12,761 bases of DNA from Bacilli bacterium (GTDB taxonomy: Bacteria; Bacillota_I; Bacilli_A; RFN20; CAG-449): the NCBI GenBank assembly GCA_900755065.1, contig CAAEFC010000031.1:1-12761 (forward strand), given 5' to 3'. A program made the position numbers and the translations under genes. Of the stretch, positions 1 to 7,239 are shown one piece after another. Below the pieces are notes generated by a model. The model had not been told where the DNA came from, ran no database searches, and saw only the letters and a program-made list of their open reading frames with translations. Within the stretch, counting starts at the first letter, position 1; the number at the start of each line of letters is the position of its first letter.

Positions 1-2
1 AG

Positions 3-407
3 AAAGTTCAGATGCTTCTTTCCGGAAAAGGCGTGATCGCCATTACCGCCGATGAAAACTTCAAAGGCGGAAAAGGAAAGAACCGACGCGTGATGATCTC
101 CGGAGTCAATCCGAAAACCGGTGAAAAGATGGTGAACCGGATCACGTCAAAGTCTTCGGATCAGACGATTCCTTTAAACCGTCAGGGCGTTCCGATCCTG
201 CAATACGATTCGCATCTGGATCAGGAAGTCTATGTCAAAAAGAAAAACGGAGGTGCGTTTCAGGACGCCGATCTGATACCGACGACATCGACGATTCACC
301 CGTTTGATTATCGGAAAGTATTCCGGTTTATCTTCAAGAATAAGAAGACGAAGAAAGGCAAAGAGATTTCGCATAAAAATGACCGCCTTGGTAAAGGGTT
401 CAAATAA
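3..407 (+). CDS. Small basic hypothetical protein, probably 5'-truncated by the window edge
   Basis: The reading frame is open to the left edge (codons AAA GTT CAG precede the first ATG at 12), and no Shine-Dalgarno sequence stands before that ATG, so the gene probably starts outside the window. The visible part is about 134 residues, lysine/arginine rich, with no membrane segment. It has a predicted beta-rich middle (RRVMISGVNPKTGEKMV) and a basic tail (FIFKNKKTKKGKEISHKND). A hairpin terminator follows directly after the TAA, so this is the last gene of its transcript. In size, charge and position before a terminator it loosely resembles the protein at 9123-9479, and both have a small beta-fold look, but I cannot assign a family. 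It may belong to the element or to the flanking DNA. Confidence 0.6.
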   Translation, partial: KVQMLLSGKGVIAITADENFKGGKGKNRRVMISGVNPKTGEKMVNRITSKSSDQTIPLNRQGVPILQYDSHLDQEVYVKKKNGGAFQDADLIPTTSTIHPFDYRKVFRFIFKNKKTKKGKEISHKNDRLGKGFK

Positions 408-408
408 A

Positions 409-428
409 AAATCGGGTTTCCCCGATTT
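409..428 (+). terminator. Hairpin terminator after the 3-407 gene
   Basis: A perfect 8-bp inverted repeat, AAATCGGG / CCCGATTT, with a TTTC loop begins two bases after the TAA. It has an A-run on its left and only a short T-run on its right, so it may work better for transcription from the right. It separates the left gene from the operon beginning at 584. Confidence 0.6.
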
Positions 429-431
429 AGT

Positions 432-470
432 GATACTGTCACAAGTATCTCGACAAGGACTTTGCTTGTC
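432..470. repeat. Two adjacent short inverted repeats in the leader of the small-gene operon
   Basis: GATACT (432-437) pairs with AGTATC (444-449), and GACAAG (452-457) pairs with CTTGTC (465-470). They lie between the terminator at 409-428 and the first gene at 584. The 176-base gap (408-583) holds only these and the terminator. A TATATT at 494-499 could be a -10 box, but there is no -35 box at proper spacing, so I do not call a promoter. These repeats could be operators, RNA leader hairpins, or part of an attachment region. Confidence 0.35.
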
Positions 471-583
471 TGGGTCTACCAGCGATCTAGCACTATATTG
501 TAGCCATGATTTAGTTTATCGAAAGATGACAGAGATGTCAATGTTGAATCGAAAAAAAAAGCAAAAGAAAGGAGGTGAACGGA

Positions 584-790
584 ATGGAAAGTAAAAAGAA
601 GTATACCCCTGCTGAGCGGCAGGCCTGGCACAACGAAATGTCGAAAAAGGGCGCGACGAAATTCGATACGAAGACCGGTGAAAAGGTTTTTGTCAGCGAC
701 TTTGAGCGCGGTTGTCATCACGCGAAAGCGACAGAGATTCTGAACGCGCGACGTCGGACGAAACTCTGGTACGAGAAGCAAGGAAAATAG
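584..790 (+). CDS. Small basic hypothetical protein (68 aa)
   Basis: The ATG at 584 is chosen because a strong AAAGGAGGTG (568-577) lies about six bases upstream. The in-frame GTG at 575 is inside that ribosome binding site and is rejected. The product is 68 residues, hydrophilic and basic, with no membrane segment. Its N-terminus has the pattern YTPAERQAWHNEMSKKG, which recalls the start of the protein at 1132 (RTKEEKQAYKAGIRKG); such an aromatic/charged helix is common in small proteins of mobile elements. It contains two histidines and one cysteine (ERGCHHAKA) but no evident metal site. It opens a run of three small genes ahead of the membrane module. A DNA-binding or structural role is possible; function unknown. 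Confidence 0.72.
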   Translation: MESKKKYTPAERQAWHNEMSKKGATKFDTKTGEKVFVSDFERGCHHAKATEILNARRRTKLWYEKQGK

Positions 791-807
791 ATCCTTGAAA
801 GTTTTCT

Positions 808-836
808 TTTCCTGTTTCTTTGCAAAAAACAGGAAA
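808..836 (+). promoter_or_regulatory. Perfect 10-bp hairpin just upstream of the ribosome binding site of the 852 gene
   Basis: TTTCCTGTTT (808-817) pairs perfectly with AAACAGGAAA (827-836) around a 9-base loop. The 3' arm ends two bases before the AGGAGG (839-844) that serves the gene at 852. It has no T-run after it, so it is not a normal terminator. Its placement suggests an RNA element that protects, processes or tunes translation of the downstream mRNA. Confidence 0.55.
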
Positions 837-851
837 TCAGGAGGAAATGCC

Positions 852-1130
852 ATGTTAGTGGTTGATGAAAGCAGGCAAAGATGCTTTTCGTTAAACGGAA
901 ACTTTTGCTTGCAGGTCGGAATGTGGAAGGAAGGACGCCTCGAAGGTTGGGGCGTTCGCATTTCGATTCTGACTGACGGAGAGAAAAAGCGCTACTCGTT
1001 CTGGATCGTCGATGATTGCGAAACGAGAGACGAGGCGGTTCAGATCTACGAACAAATCGTAAATGCCTTGACAAACAAGCAGGACGTTTTGGTCCTTAGT
1101 GAAAAAAAGCAAAAGGAAGGAGGCGGATAG
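852..1130 (+). CDS. Small hypothetical protein (92 aa)
   Basis: The start ATG at 852 follows AGGAGG (839-844) at seven bases. The frame stays open upstream to 795, but that part overlaps the hairpin at 808-836 and has no ribosome binding site. The product has alternating hydrophobic residues in the first two thirds (NGNFCLQVGMW, GWGVRISILTDGEKKRYSFWIVDD), suggesting a small beta-sheet domain, then a helix (RDEAVQIYEQIVNAL) and a basic tail. No membrane segment. A single-stranded DNA-binding protein is expected in rolling-circle phage-like elements and would be about this size, but no motif supports this, so I leave the function open. The stop codon is one base before the next start. Confidence 0.7.
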   Translation: MLVVDESRQRCFSLNGNFCLQVGMWKEGRLEGWGVRISILTDGEKKRYSFWIVDDCETRDEAVQIYEQIVNALTNKQDVLVLSEKKQKEGGG

Positions 1131-1131
1131 A

Positions 1132-1629
1132 ATGTTCCGTACGAAGGAAGAGAAACAAGCGTATAAAGCCGGGATCAGAAAAGGACGACGGCTCTGCTCA
1201 GATCCCGATCGTGAACTGGTTTTCACGTCGAAGAGTTATAAAGGCCGGGAAAAACTTTCTCTCTTTGAGAAGATGCGCAAAAAGATGAAGATGATCGACT
1301 ATTGCGATTCATCTTCAAAAAAGTATTGTTCCGCAATGTATTATGATTCGTCTGACGATCACATTTACACGGCGACGTATCTGAGAAGAACGGATTCCAA
1401 AGGAAACGATCACCCGGTTCTCTTGAAGGTGAAAGAGCGTCTGAACGACGAAAACGATTTCTCTAATTTAGTTTACGGAACGGAAAAATCGAAAGAGGAC
1501 AAGGTCCGTCATGAAAATGAATACTTTGTTCGCGGTCCCCTGTTCGAGGGGTTGGAGAGCCGTAAAAGGGGACAGGCCAGAAGAAAAAAGATAAAGCCAA
1601 TTCAATTACAGGAGGAAAAGAAAAAATGA
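1132..1629 (+). CDS. Basic hypothetical protein (165 aa)
   Basis: The ATG at 1132 follows AAGGAGG (1117-1123) at eight bases; an upstream in-frame GTG at 1099 lies inside the previous gene and lacks a ribosome binding site. The protein is hydrophilic and rich in Lys and Arg, with a helical N-terminus (RTKEEKQAYKAGIRKGRR) similar in pattern to the 68-residue protein at 584. There is a tyrosine/serine-rich centre (about residues 60-90) and a strongly basic tail. No membrane segment or known domain is seen. Its TGA overlaps the next ATG (ATGA at 1626), so translation is probably coupled to the first membrane protein. Nucleic-acid binding is plausible from charge alone; function unknown. Confidence 0.7.
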   Translation: MFRTKEEKQAYKAGIRKGRRLCSDPDRELVFTSKSYKGREKLSLFEKMRKKMKMIDYCDSSSKKYCSAMYYDSSDDHIYTATYLRRTDSKGNDHPVLLKVKERLNDENDFSNLVYGTEKSKEDKVRHENEYFVRGPLFEGLESRKRGQARRKKIKPIQLQEEKKK

Positions 1630-2345
1630 AAAATGGATTGAAAAATGCGGCGTTGGTTCTGCTGACGCTGGCGACGGTCGGACTGGCCGGAAAAGTGATC
1701 AATGATTCGACGGGGTTCGTCGATAAATTGATCGGAAAGAAGCCGGATTCGGCGAATTATTTGCAAGTCGGGGATGAACTGCTTGGAAAAACAGTTTATT
1801 TCGATATGCCGGCTTTCGTGGAAGACTATGGCGATTATTCGGGTACGTTGACGTTCGGGACGCTTTCCTATGAAGGCGAGGCAAAAACAGGAGATGCAAC
1901 GATTACCCCGGTTTTCAATTATGTATCGCATTCTAAGGCGATGCAATTGGGGGTGACTTACGGACCAACTGATGATCGTTTTGTCGTGCAGACTGATTCG
2001 ACCGAAGTCAGTTCGTATACGTTTGCGAAAAAATTGTATTTAGAGTTGTCCGGAGGATCTTTCTCCGCGGAAGTTACTTCTCTGACGATTGAAACGCTGA
2101 ACGAAGACATCGATCTGAATTGTTATTTTTCCTACACGGAAGACGGAACGTCGGCTTGGAAAACTTACCGGAAGAAGCACCCGTTTGTAAAAGAAGAAGG
2201 ATCTTCGGAGACCTCTTCGGAAGCCGGTCAGACGTCTGACCAAGGATCTGAGACAGAAGTTCAGGAAAAGGCGAGAACCGCGACGTACGCGCATGAAGTA
2301 GAGCCAGGAGAAGACACGGACGCCCGGTTCGGCGCGTTCTGTTAG
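1626..2345 (+). CDS. N-terminally anchored extracellular protein of the surface module (239 aa)
   Basis: It starts with ATGA overlapping the previous stop; GGAGG at 1611-1615 is the ribosome binding site. Residues 8-21 (AALVLLTLATVGLAG) form a short hydrophobic segment after MKNGLKN, consistent with a signal peptide or signal anchor. The rest is an acidic, beta-rich, presumably exported domain (about residues 45-180), followed by a low-complexity acidic Ser/Glu tail ending in Cys. A 16-bp palindrome inside the tail encodes GQTSD (residues 201-205). It has no lipobox. Its place just before the large surface protein and the Zot-like ATPase suggests a minor virion or surface-complex component. 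No family was recognised. Confidence 0.72.
   Translation: MKNGLKNAALVLLTLATVGLAGKVINDSTGFVDKLIGKKPDSANYLQVGDELLGKTVYFDMPAFVEDYGDYSGTLTFGTLSYEGEAKTGDATITPVFNYVSHSKAMQLGVTYGPTDDRFVVQTDSTEVSSYTFAKKLYLELSGGSFSAEVTSLTIETLNEDIDLNCYFSYTEDGTSAWKTYRKKHPFVKEEGSSETSSEAGQTSDQGSETEVQEKARTATYAHEVEPGEDTDARFGAFC
2226..2241. repeat. Palindrome copy 1 (GTCAGACGTCTGAC core)
   Basis: A 16-bp perfect palindrome, GGTCAGACGTCTGACC, inside the gene at 1626, read in frame as GQTSD (residues 201-205) in a disordered Ser/Glu-rich tail. First of four copies in the window. Confidence 0.95.
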
Positions 2346-2357
2346 GGGTGGTTTTAA

Positions 2358-4580
2358 ATGGCTGCTGTTGGAAAAATCGGGTTGATCCTGGTTTCCCTTT
2401 TGGCCTTTTCTGTTTCCGGTCAGACGTCTGACCGGATTCAGGCTTCCGGTGTGCAGTACGACACATATTCAAACGTGGATCATCATGAAACGATCACCGA
2501 GCCGGTGACGTTTGAATCGCATTACCTCGACTTTGAGGAATCGAACTATCACACCGTTTTGTTCTCAAAGACGCAGGACGACCTTCTGAATCCGGATCTG
2601 AACGATGATTTTCAGAATGTGACGCAATGCTCCGGAAGTGATCGGTATGTCTGCCTCGACGAATCCGGACAATCGGGTTGGACGCTTTCCATGGTCTATG
2701 CCAACTCGAATCTTTACTTCGCGGAAGACTATGCCGGTTCTTTCACCTTCTACTTGCCGTCGTTGAATAACGGATATGACTCCTGGTTGGATTCCTGGAT
2801 TTCCCTGTTTGCCCGACTCGGATTCGACGACGTCACGTCCCCTTATCTGACGATTAACGGAAAGTCCTACGCTTTCCTTTACTATCACGATCAGACGATC
2901 GATCTTCTGCTTGCCCCGGGCGTAACGCTGGACGAACGCGTCTTTGCTTTTGAAGGCGAAACGGGGTCTTATGCGAAGACCTTCTATCGTTTTCAGATCG
3001 ATTGGGATTCTACGCCGGTCACGGAGATCGGCCAGTTGCGCGCCGGCACGGTCCTGAATTATTCCGAAACCGACGTAGCGTATGCGTTTCAAAGATCCAA
3101 TTTTGAATTTTACCTGGACGCATCGATGGACGGAAAGGTTCTGAATGCACCGTTCGCGGTGTCATCGGTCACGCTTGGGGACGCGGAATACGATTCTTTC
3201 TTGCTTCGGTGGGATTCCTATACGGGAATCGCCTATCGTCCCGGTGAATCGTGGACGACCTGGAATCCCTATTCCGATGCACCGATCGTGGAACCGGATC
3301 GTTGGACGATCTGCACGTCTGACGGCTATACCAACCTGGAAGATCTGGTTTTTCACTATTCGATTAACCAAGACTATGTTGACAAGGAAGGCGTACTGCA
3401 CATCAGCGATGATTCCGTTGACGTCCCGGTTCGCGCTTCAATTGAGAAGAATCTGACCGCGCCCGGCGGAACTTCGATGAGCGATGAATTCAAGGCGATT
3501 GTCTTCTCCGGCGTCTCATCGGAACTGAAAGCGACGAATGCATACGGAATCATCGCTCTGGATCGGATTTCTTTCTATCTGAAAACTTCTTCGGAAGACA
3601 ATCCGGCGCACGAATGGCCGACGTTAGGCAGCAATTCTTCCGGCTATTCCGGATTCTGCGATTCCTGGAACCTGTGCACGATCGCTTATTCCGGGTTCTC
3701 CGCCGGATCCTGGTCTTACGATTCAAGGCCGACCGTGAAGACGTATCGAAGTAAATTCGATGTTTATCGGATCCGGGCCGATGCCTGGACGAACTGGTCA
3801 ACTTACGTGGACTGGCTCTCTCTGGCCGGAATGGCCAACACGATCGTGAAAGCGGTCAATGGCGCTTATAACGAATTGCAAGTCTATGGATTCGAGTTTC
3901 TGTTCGCGGAAACGGGCGAAACGATTCCAAACATCCAGTCGATCGATTTCACCTTCGATTTCGACGGCAAGCGATATCATCAAAAGTATTTCGATGTCAC
4001 CACGTCGGATTTCAAACGAATGTACGGCCAAGGTTACGATGCTTGTAATAACTTATTGACGGACAGCGAATCCTTTCCCCGGGCTTGCACAAGGAAGTTG
4101 AATGACGAACTGCGCGTTTACGATTACGCGCTTGTCCATCGTTTCACTGCGAGTAACGGCAAGGCGCTTGAAAACCTCGAATGGTTGAATATTACTTACG
4201 AGACAGAGGACTTCTCCGTTGAAACTCTGTATAACGATGCGACCGAGGGTCTGCACGTCGTCGACGGTAGCGTATACGACAAATACGGAAACTTGCGATT
4301 AGACGTCACCTACAAGGTCAATGACGCGGTCGATTCGTCCGGAACGTCGAATCCGGTGATCGATTACTATGACCGTGACGGAAACAAGATTTCGGCTACC
4401 GGTGAACGCGAATACACCGAATCGGCCGATTCCTGGGATAACTTCTGGAAGAATTTGAAAAAAAGTTGGGACGATACGAAGACGTGGGTGATCCGCGTTC
4501 TGGTCGTCGTTCTGGCTTTGATCCTGATTCCCCTTCTTGTGAAAGGGATTAAGTTTCTGGTGAAGGCTTTTAAAAAATAG
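2358..4580 (+). CDS. Large surface protein, pIII/adhesin-like topology (740 aa)
   Basis: The N-terminus is a signal peptide (MAAVGKIGLILVSLLAFSVSG). It is followed by a long exported domain of about 680 residues, rich in Tyr, Trp, Asp and Ser with many alternating beta-strand patterns, and a single C-terminal membrane span (about 711-729, VIRVLVVVLALILIPLLV) ending in a lysine-rich cytoplasmic tail. Seven cysteines (91, 99, 319, 434, 440, 563, 577) fall mainly in close pairs. Signal peptide, large ectodomain and short C-terminal anchor is the topology of filamentous phage pIII-type adsorption proteins and of many adhesins. The neighbouring Zot/pI-like ATPase favours the former. No sequence family was recognised. 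The ribosome binding site (AGGGGTGG, 2344-2351) is weaker than its neighbours'. A palindrome encodes GQTSD at residues 21-25, at the signal peptide junction. Confidence 0.75.
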   Translation: MAAVGKIGLILVSLLAFSVSGQTSDRIQASGVQYDTYSNVDHHETITEPVTFESHYLDFEESNYHTVLFSKTQDDLLNPDLNDDFQNVTQCSGSDRYVCLDESGQSGWTLSMVYANSNLYFAEDYAGSFTFYLPSLNNGYDSWLDSWISLFARLGFDDVTSPYLTINGKSYAFLYYHDQTIDLLLAPGVTLDERVFAFEGETGSYAKTFYRFQIDWDSTPVTEIGQLRAGTVLNYSETDVAYAFQRSNFEFYLDASMDGKVLNAPFAVSSVTLGDAEYDSFLLRWDSYTGIAYRPGESWTTWNPYSDAPIVEPDRWTICTSDGYTNLEDLVFHYSINQDYVDKEGVLHISDDSVDVPVRASIEKNLTAPGGTSMSDEFKAIVFSGVSSELKATNAYGIIALDRISFYLKTSSEDNPAHEWPTLGSNSSGYSGFCDSWNLCTIAYSGFSAGSWSYDSRPTVKTYRSKFDVYRIRADAWTNWSTYVDWLSLAGMANTIVKAVNGAYNELQVYGFEFLFAETGETIPNIQSIDFTFDFDGKRYHQKYFDVTTSDFKRMYGQGYDACNNLLTDSESFPRACTRKLNDELRVYDYALVHRFTASNGKALENLEWLNITYETEDFSVETLYNDATEGLHVVDGSVYDKYGNLRLDVTYKVNDAVDSSGTSNPVIDYYDRDGNKISATGEREYTESADSWDNFWKNLKKSWDDTKTWVIRVLVVVLALILIPLLVKGIKFLVKAFKK
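2415..2436. repeat. Palindrome copy 2, longest (22 bp)
   Basis: The core GTCAGACGTCTGAC is extended symmetrically by TCCG on the left and CGGA on the right, giving a 22-bp perfect palindrome. It lies within the signal peptide junction of the 740-residue surface protein, read in frame as GQTSD. Confidence 0.95.
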
Positions 4581-4592
4581 GAGGTAAAGAAG

Positions 4593-4922
4593 ATGAGAAA
4601 GGTTCGTTCGATTTTCAAAACGTTGATGCACGTTTTGCTTTACGCGCTCGTCATTTTGCTTTTGACGATTGTCTGCACGAGCCTTTCCGATTCTTTCCGG
4701 GGATATTCCCTAGCGGAACTTTCCGGTACCTATTATAACGTCACGCTCGATCGGAGACTGACTTTTTCGGAAGGCAAAGTTTCCGTTCAGACAGCGAACG
4801 TTTATCGCGAATATTCATTCGTCGTCGAAGAAGGGACCTTGACCTTCTCCAACGAGGCGTACTGGGTGTATGCCAACGGCTTGCTGGCAAAGGAGGGGAA
4901 TCACTATTATGTCAAGGTTTAA
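4593..4922 (+). CDS. Small N-terminally anchored membrane protein (109 aa)
   Basis: The ATG at 4593 follows AGGAGGT (4579-4585) at seven bases. A basic start (MRKVRSIFKT) and one hydrophobic span (about 12-31, MHVLLYALVILLLTIVCTSL) are followed by about 75 residues outside the membrane with a repeated beta-hairpin look (GTYYNVTLDRRLTFSEGKV, GTLTFSNEAYWVYANGLL). By position, between the surface protein and the ATPase, it could fill the place of a minor coat or assembly protein such as pVI. It is not helical outside the span, so it does not look like a filamentous phage major coat protein. Its last 14 bases overlap the ATPase gene, whose ribosome binding site lies inside it, implying coupled translation. 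Confidence 0.72.
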   Translation: MRKVRSIFKTLMHVLLYALVILLLTIVCTSLSDSFRGYSLAELSGTYYNVTLDRRLTFSEGKVSVQTANVYREYSFVVEEGTLTFSNEAYWVYANGLLAKEGNHYYVKV

Positions 4923-7053
4923 ACTTTGGCTTCGGCAAAACAGACTCGCGATCGTTTTCTCCCTTTTGGCGATCGCGTTCGCGGGATTCTCCTCTTTTTC
5001 CTATTATGCTTATTTTTTTGGAAAACTGAAAATCCTCTTTCAGAATTTTCTGAATTACTTTTTCGCCTTGTTCGGTGTGTCCAAAAAAATCCCTCAGATC
5101 TTTTCGCTGATGTCGTCGGAAGGTTTCTCTTCGCTCATTCCGGTGGACTTCGGAATGTTCTTTGCCCGTTTAGGCCTGTCCTTCCGGGTCCTGATCAGCG
5201 ATTTTTACCTTTTGAGTCTTTTGGTAAAAGTGTTGAATTTCCTTTCTTCGCTTTCGGTTTACTTTTCGTTTTTGCTTGTAGCGATTCCCCTTCTTCTGAT
5301 CCTGAGCCGGCAAATCTTCAAAGAAAAACCGTTTGCCCGGAATGCGGAAAGCCGGGCGTTGAAGATCTGGCGTCGGGTAGATTCAAAGGTCCGTCCGGTT
5401 TTCCGCCGGATCCTCGAAGAGGTGAAAAAGGCGCTTCGATCGCGCACATTCCGGATTTCGTTCGGCATCGCTTTCGTTCTCTACTTCAACCTGATCAACG
5501 TTGCTGTATCGCTTCTGGCGTATTATCTTTACTTTATCTCGGTTTTCGATTTTAACGTCCTCTGGGAAGTGGTCCTCGTCGTCCTGGGCGATCTGACGCC
5601 GGCATTGGTTTCGATTCCCCTTTGGGTTTATCTGCTCGTTGGCTATTTTCTGTTTTGCCGTTACCGAAAACGCTTGGCGACGAACATTCTCCGTCATCAT
5701 GATGCGATTAACTGCGGCGTAGTCAAGGGAACCGGCGTGATGATCCAGATCAACGGTGCGCCGGGTTCCGGGAAGACGCTTCTACAAACCGACATGGCAA
5801 TCACGTGCGAAATGCTTTTTCGGCAACAGGCCGAAGAAATCCTGGACGAGGTCCGAGGCCTTTTTCCCGAATTTCGTTTCGATCTCTTTCGGAAAAAACT
5901 GGATTTGCAGATTCGTCTGCATCGGATCAAGAATCTTTACGATTGCGAAACATATGTCAAAGGTGAATTCAAAGGGATTCTCTGTTCCTTCGACGTCTTT
6001 GCCAAGCGAAATCTCTATTTCGATTCGACGAAACACTCCGCCTGTTTCTTTAACGGCCTTTATCACGAAACGCTGATCGACGATCTTTCCGATTACGCCA
6101 AAGCGTATTTTGTTTATCAAAGCGCGCACCCTCTGATTCTGTCCAATTACGCGATTCGGGGCGAATATCGGCCGGTCAGAACCGAACACTTTCTTCACTT
6201 TGATTACGACTGGTTCAGAAACGAAGCAAGCGATCTCGTCCCTCTCGGATTTTCCAAAATCGTGGACTACGACATGCTTCGGCTTTCCAAATCGAAAGTC
6301 GAGGAAAATCCGAACCGTAATATTCCTCTCGCCTACGTTTTCGCCTTGACTGAACTCGGAAAAGAGCGAGGCAACGCGTTAGAAAATGCCGAATTGAAAA
6401 AGTCTTCATCGGAGACAAACGCGAAAAACGACGGATTCAATGATTACCTTCGTGTCGCCCGTCACCCGGCGACGATCCGGAATCGGCTTTTCGTGAAGAT
6501 ATTCTTTGACGAACAAAGAGCCTCTTCCTGCGGAGTTGCGCTTTCCGGAATCACCGAAGACATTCTGACCATTGACAAAGCACATACGAAAGTAAAATCG
6601 GCGATGTACTTCTCTTACCTCCGCCTTCTGGGGATTCACTTTTTTCAAAATCTCTCTTCCGATTTTCTGCGACGTTATGAACGATGCAGAAACGATCAGA
6701 CGCTTTTGACGGAATTGATGAAGAGCATTGCCCGGACGTCGAATCGGGCGTATACGCGCTACGTGAACGCGTGGACGTACAAAGAGATTCACTTCTATGT
6801 CCAGAACGGTTCGCTCCCGGAGAACGAGAGCAAGGCCACTTCCCGTGGCAAATACTATCTTGCTTACAAAAAAATCTACGATCACCGCTATGCATCGGAC
6901 TCGCTGAAAGGCTTCTTCGACGCAAAGTCGACGCGATCTTCCCTTGGCATCGCGGACCTGCCCGCTTACTCTTCGCTTTACGCCGATCTTGACGAAATCG
7001 AGGCGCAACACTCTTACTTCGGAGACAGCATCCGCCGTCAGTTGGACCGCTGA
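4909..7053 (+). CDS. Multi-span membrane P-loop ATPase, Zot/pI-like
   Basis: The start at 4909 is chosen over the in-frame ATG at 4870 because AAAGGAGG lies just upstream of it (about 4890-4896). The product is 714 residues. Residues 1-265 hold about five or six hydrophobic spans (near 13-37, 41-55, 81-103, 115-133, 191-220, 228-260) with a basic loop between about 135 and 190. Residues 266-714 form a cytoplasmic ATPase: Walker A GAPGSGKT (283-290); a Walker B-like strand YVFALTELGKERGN (476-489) with T481-E482 in the acidic position; a YLRVARHPAT segment with R518; and FFDEQR (533-537), a possible sensor region. This order matches the pI/Zot family of filamentous phages, where the ATPase drives virion assembly and extrusion. 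Unlike f1 pI, the membrane part comes first. The main alternative is a coupling-type ATPase of a conjugative element. Confidence 0.68.
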   Translation: MSRFKLWLRQNRLAIVFSLLAIAFAGFSSFSYYAYFFGKLKILFQNFLNYFFALFGVSKKIPQIFSLMSSEGFSSLIPVDFGMFFARLGLSFRVLISDFYLLSLLVKVLNFLSSLSVYFSFLLVAIPLLLILSRQIFKEKPFARNAESRALKIWRRVDSKVRPVFRRILEEVKKALRSRTFRISFGIAFVLYFNLINVAVSLLAYYLYFISVFDFNVLWEVVLVVLGDLTPALVSIPLWVYLLVGYFLFCRYRKRLATNILRHHDAINCGVVKGTGVMIQINGAPGSGKTLLQTDMAITCEMLFRQQAEEILDEVRGLFPEFRFDLFRKKLDLQIRLHRIKNLYDCETYVKGEFKGILCSFDVFAKRNLYFDSTKHSACFFNGLYHETLIDDLSDYAKAYFVYQSAHPLILSNYAIRGEYRPVRTEHFLHFDYDWFRNEASDLVPLGFSKIVDYDMLRLSKSKVEENPNRNIPLAYVFALTELGKERGNALENAELKKSSSETNAKNDGFNDYLRVARHPATIRNRLFVKIFFDEQRASSCGVALSGITEDILTIDKAHTKVKSAMYFSYLRLLGIHFFQNLSSDFLRRYERCRNDQTLLTELMKSIARTSNRAYTRYVNAWTYKEIHFYVQNGSLPENESKATSRGKYYLAYKKIYDHRYASDSLKGFFDAKSTRSSLGIADLPAYSSLYADLDEIEAQHSYFGDSIRRQLDR

Positions 7054-7075
7054 CTCCGCGTCCCTAAACCACTTT

Positions 7076-7187
7076 CAGAAGGTCAAGTCAACTATCCGCA
7101 GGCGCCTTGCGCCGAGAGCCCGCGCGAAACGACTAAACGTTCCCGTTTGGTCGCGATGCAGAGCATCGGCGACGGGTTGACCTTCTG
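7076..7187. other. Multibranched stem-loop structure in the intergenic region (origin/packaging-like)
   Basis: An 11-bp perfect outer stem (CAGAAGGTCAA 7076-7086 with TTGACCTTCTG 7177-7187) encloses three hairpins. The first is GGCGC/GCGCC (7101-7113, loop CTT). The second is a 10-bp stem with one G.T pair (7130-7139 with 7144-7153, loop TTCC). The third is CGATGC/GCATCG (7154-7168, loop AGA). It lies just after the ATPase stop and before the rep gene. Clustered hairpins like these occur in filamentous phage intergenic regions (packaging signal and origins) and in single-strand origins of rolling-circle plasmids. The exact role here is inferred. Confidence 0.75.
7099..7114. repeat. 16-bp direct repeat, copy 1
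   Basis: CAGGCGCCTTGCGCCG, itself a small hairpin, occurs identically at 7254-7269, 155 bases further on. Each copy sits in the interior of a larger stem structure, which suggests a shared binding or recognition element. Confidence 0.9.
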
Positions 7188-7239
7188 CCTGTCCGGCGAG
7201 GACATCGTTCTCTCTCAACTTCGGGGTTCACTCCCCCTT

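Noticed and set aside
494..499. TATATT as a promoter -10 box for the small-gene operon
   Set aside because: No -35 hexamer at 16-18 bases; the nearest TTGTCT is 22 bases away.
575..583. GTG at 575 as the start of the 68-residue protein
   Set aside because: It lies inside the Shine-Dalgarno sequence of the ATG at 584.
3145..3456. A 103-codon + strand frame inside the surface protein gene
   Set aside because: Arg/Pro/Ile-rich shadow of the 740-residue gene in another frame, without a start signal.
4926..5555. A 209-codon open frame on the + strand overlapping the ATPase
   Set aside because: It has no ribosome binding site, and its composition is that of an off-frame reading of the ATPase's hydrophobic segments.
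6406..7011. A 201-codon minus-strand frame opposite the ATPase, and similar minus-strand frames elsewhere
   Set aside because: All are antisense to clear genes, Arg-rich, and lack ribosome binding sites.
6944..7180. A 78-codon + strand frame running into the structured intergenic region
   Set aside because: It overlaps the ATPase end and the hairpins, has no ribosome binding site, and has Arg/Ser-rich composition; it is a shadow.
7076..7187. Cloverleaf-like structure considered as a tRNA or tmRNA
   Set aside because: The arms do not match tRNA lengths, there is no T-loop consensus and no anticodon arm of seven; it fits an origin-type branched hairpin better.
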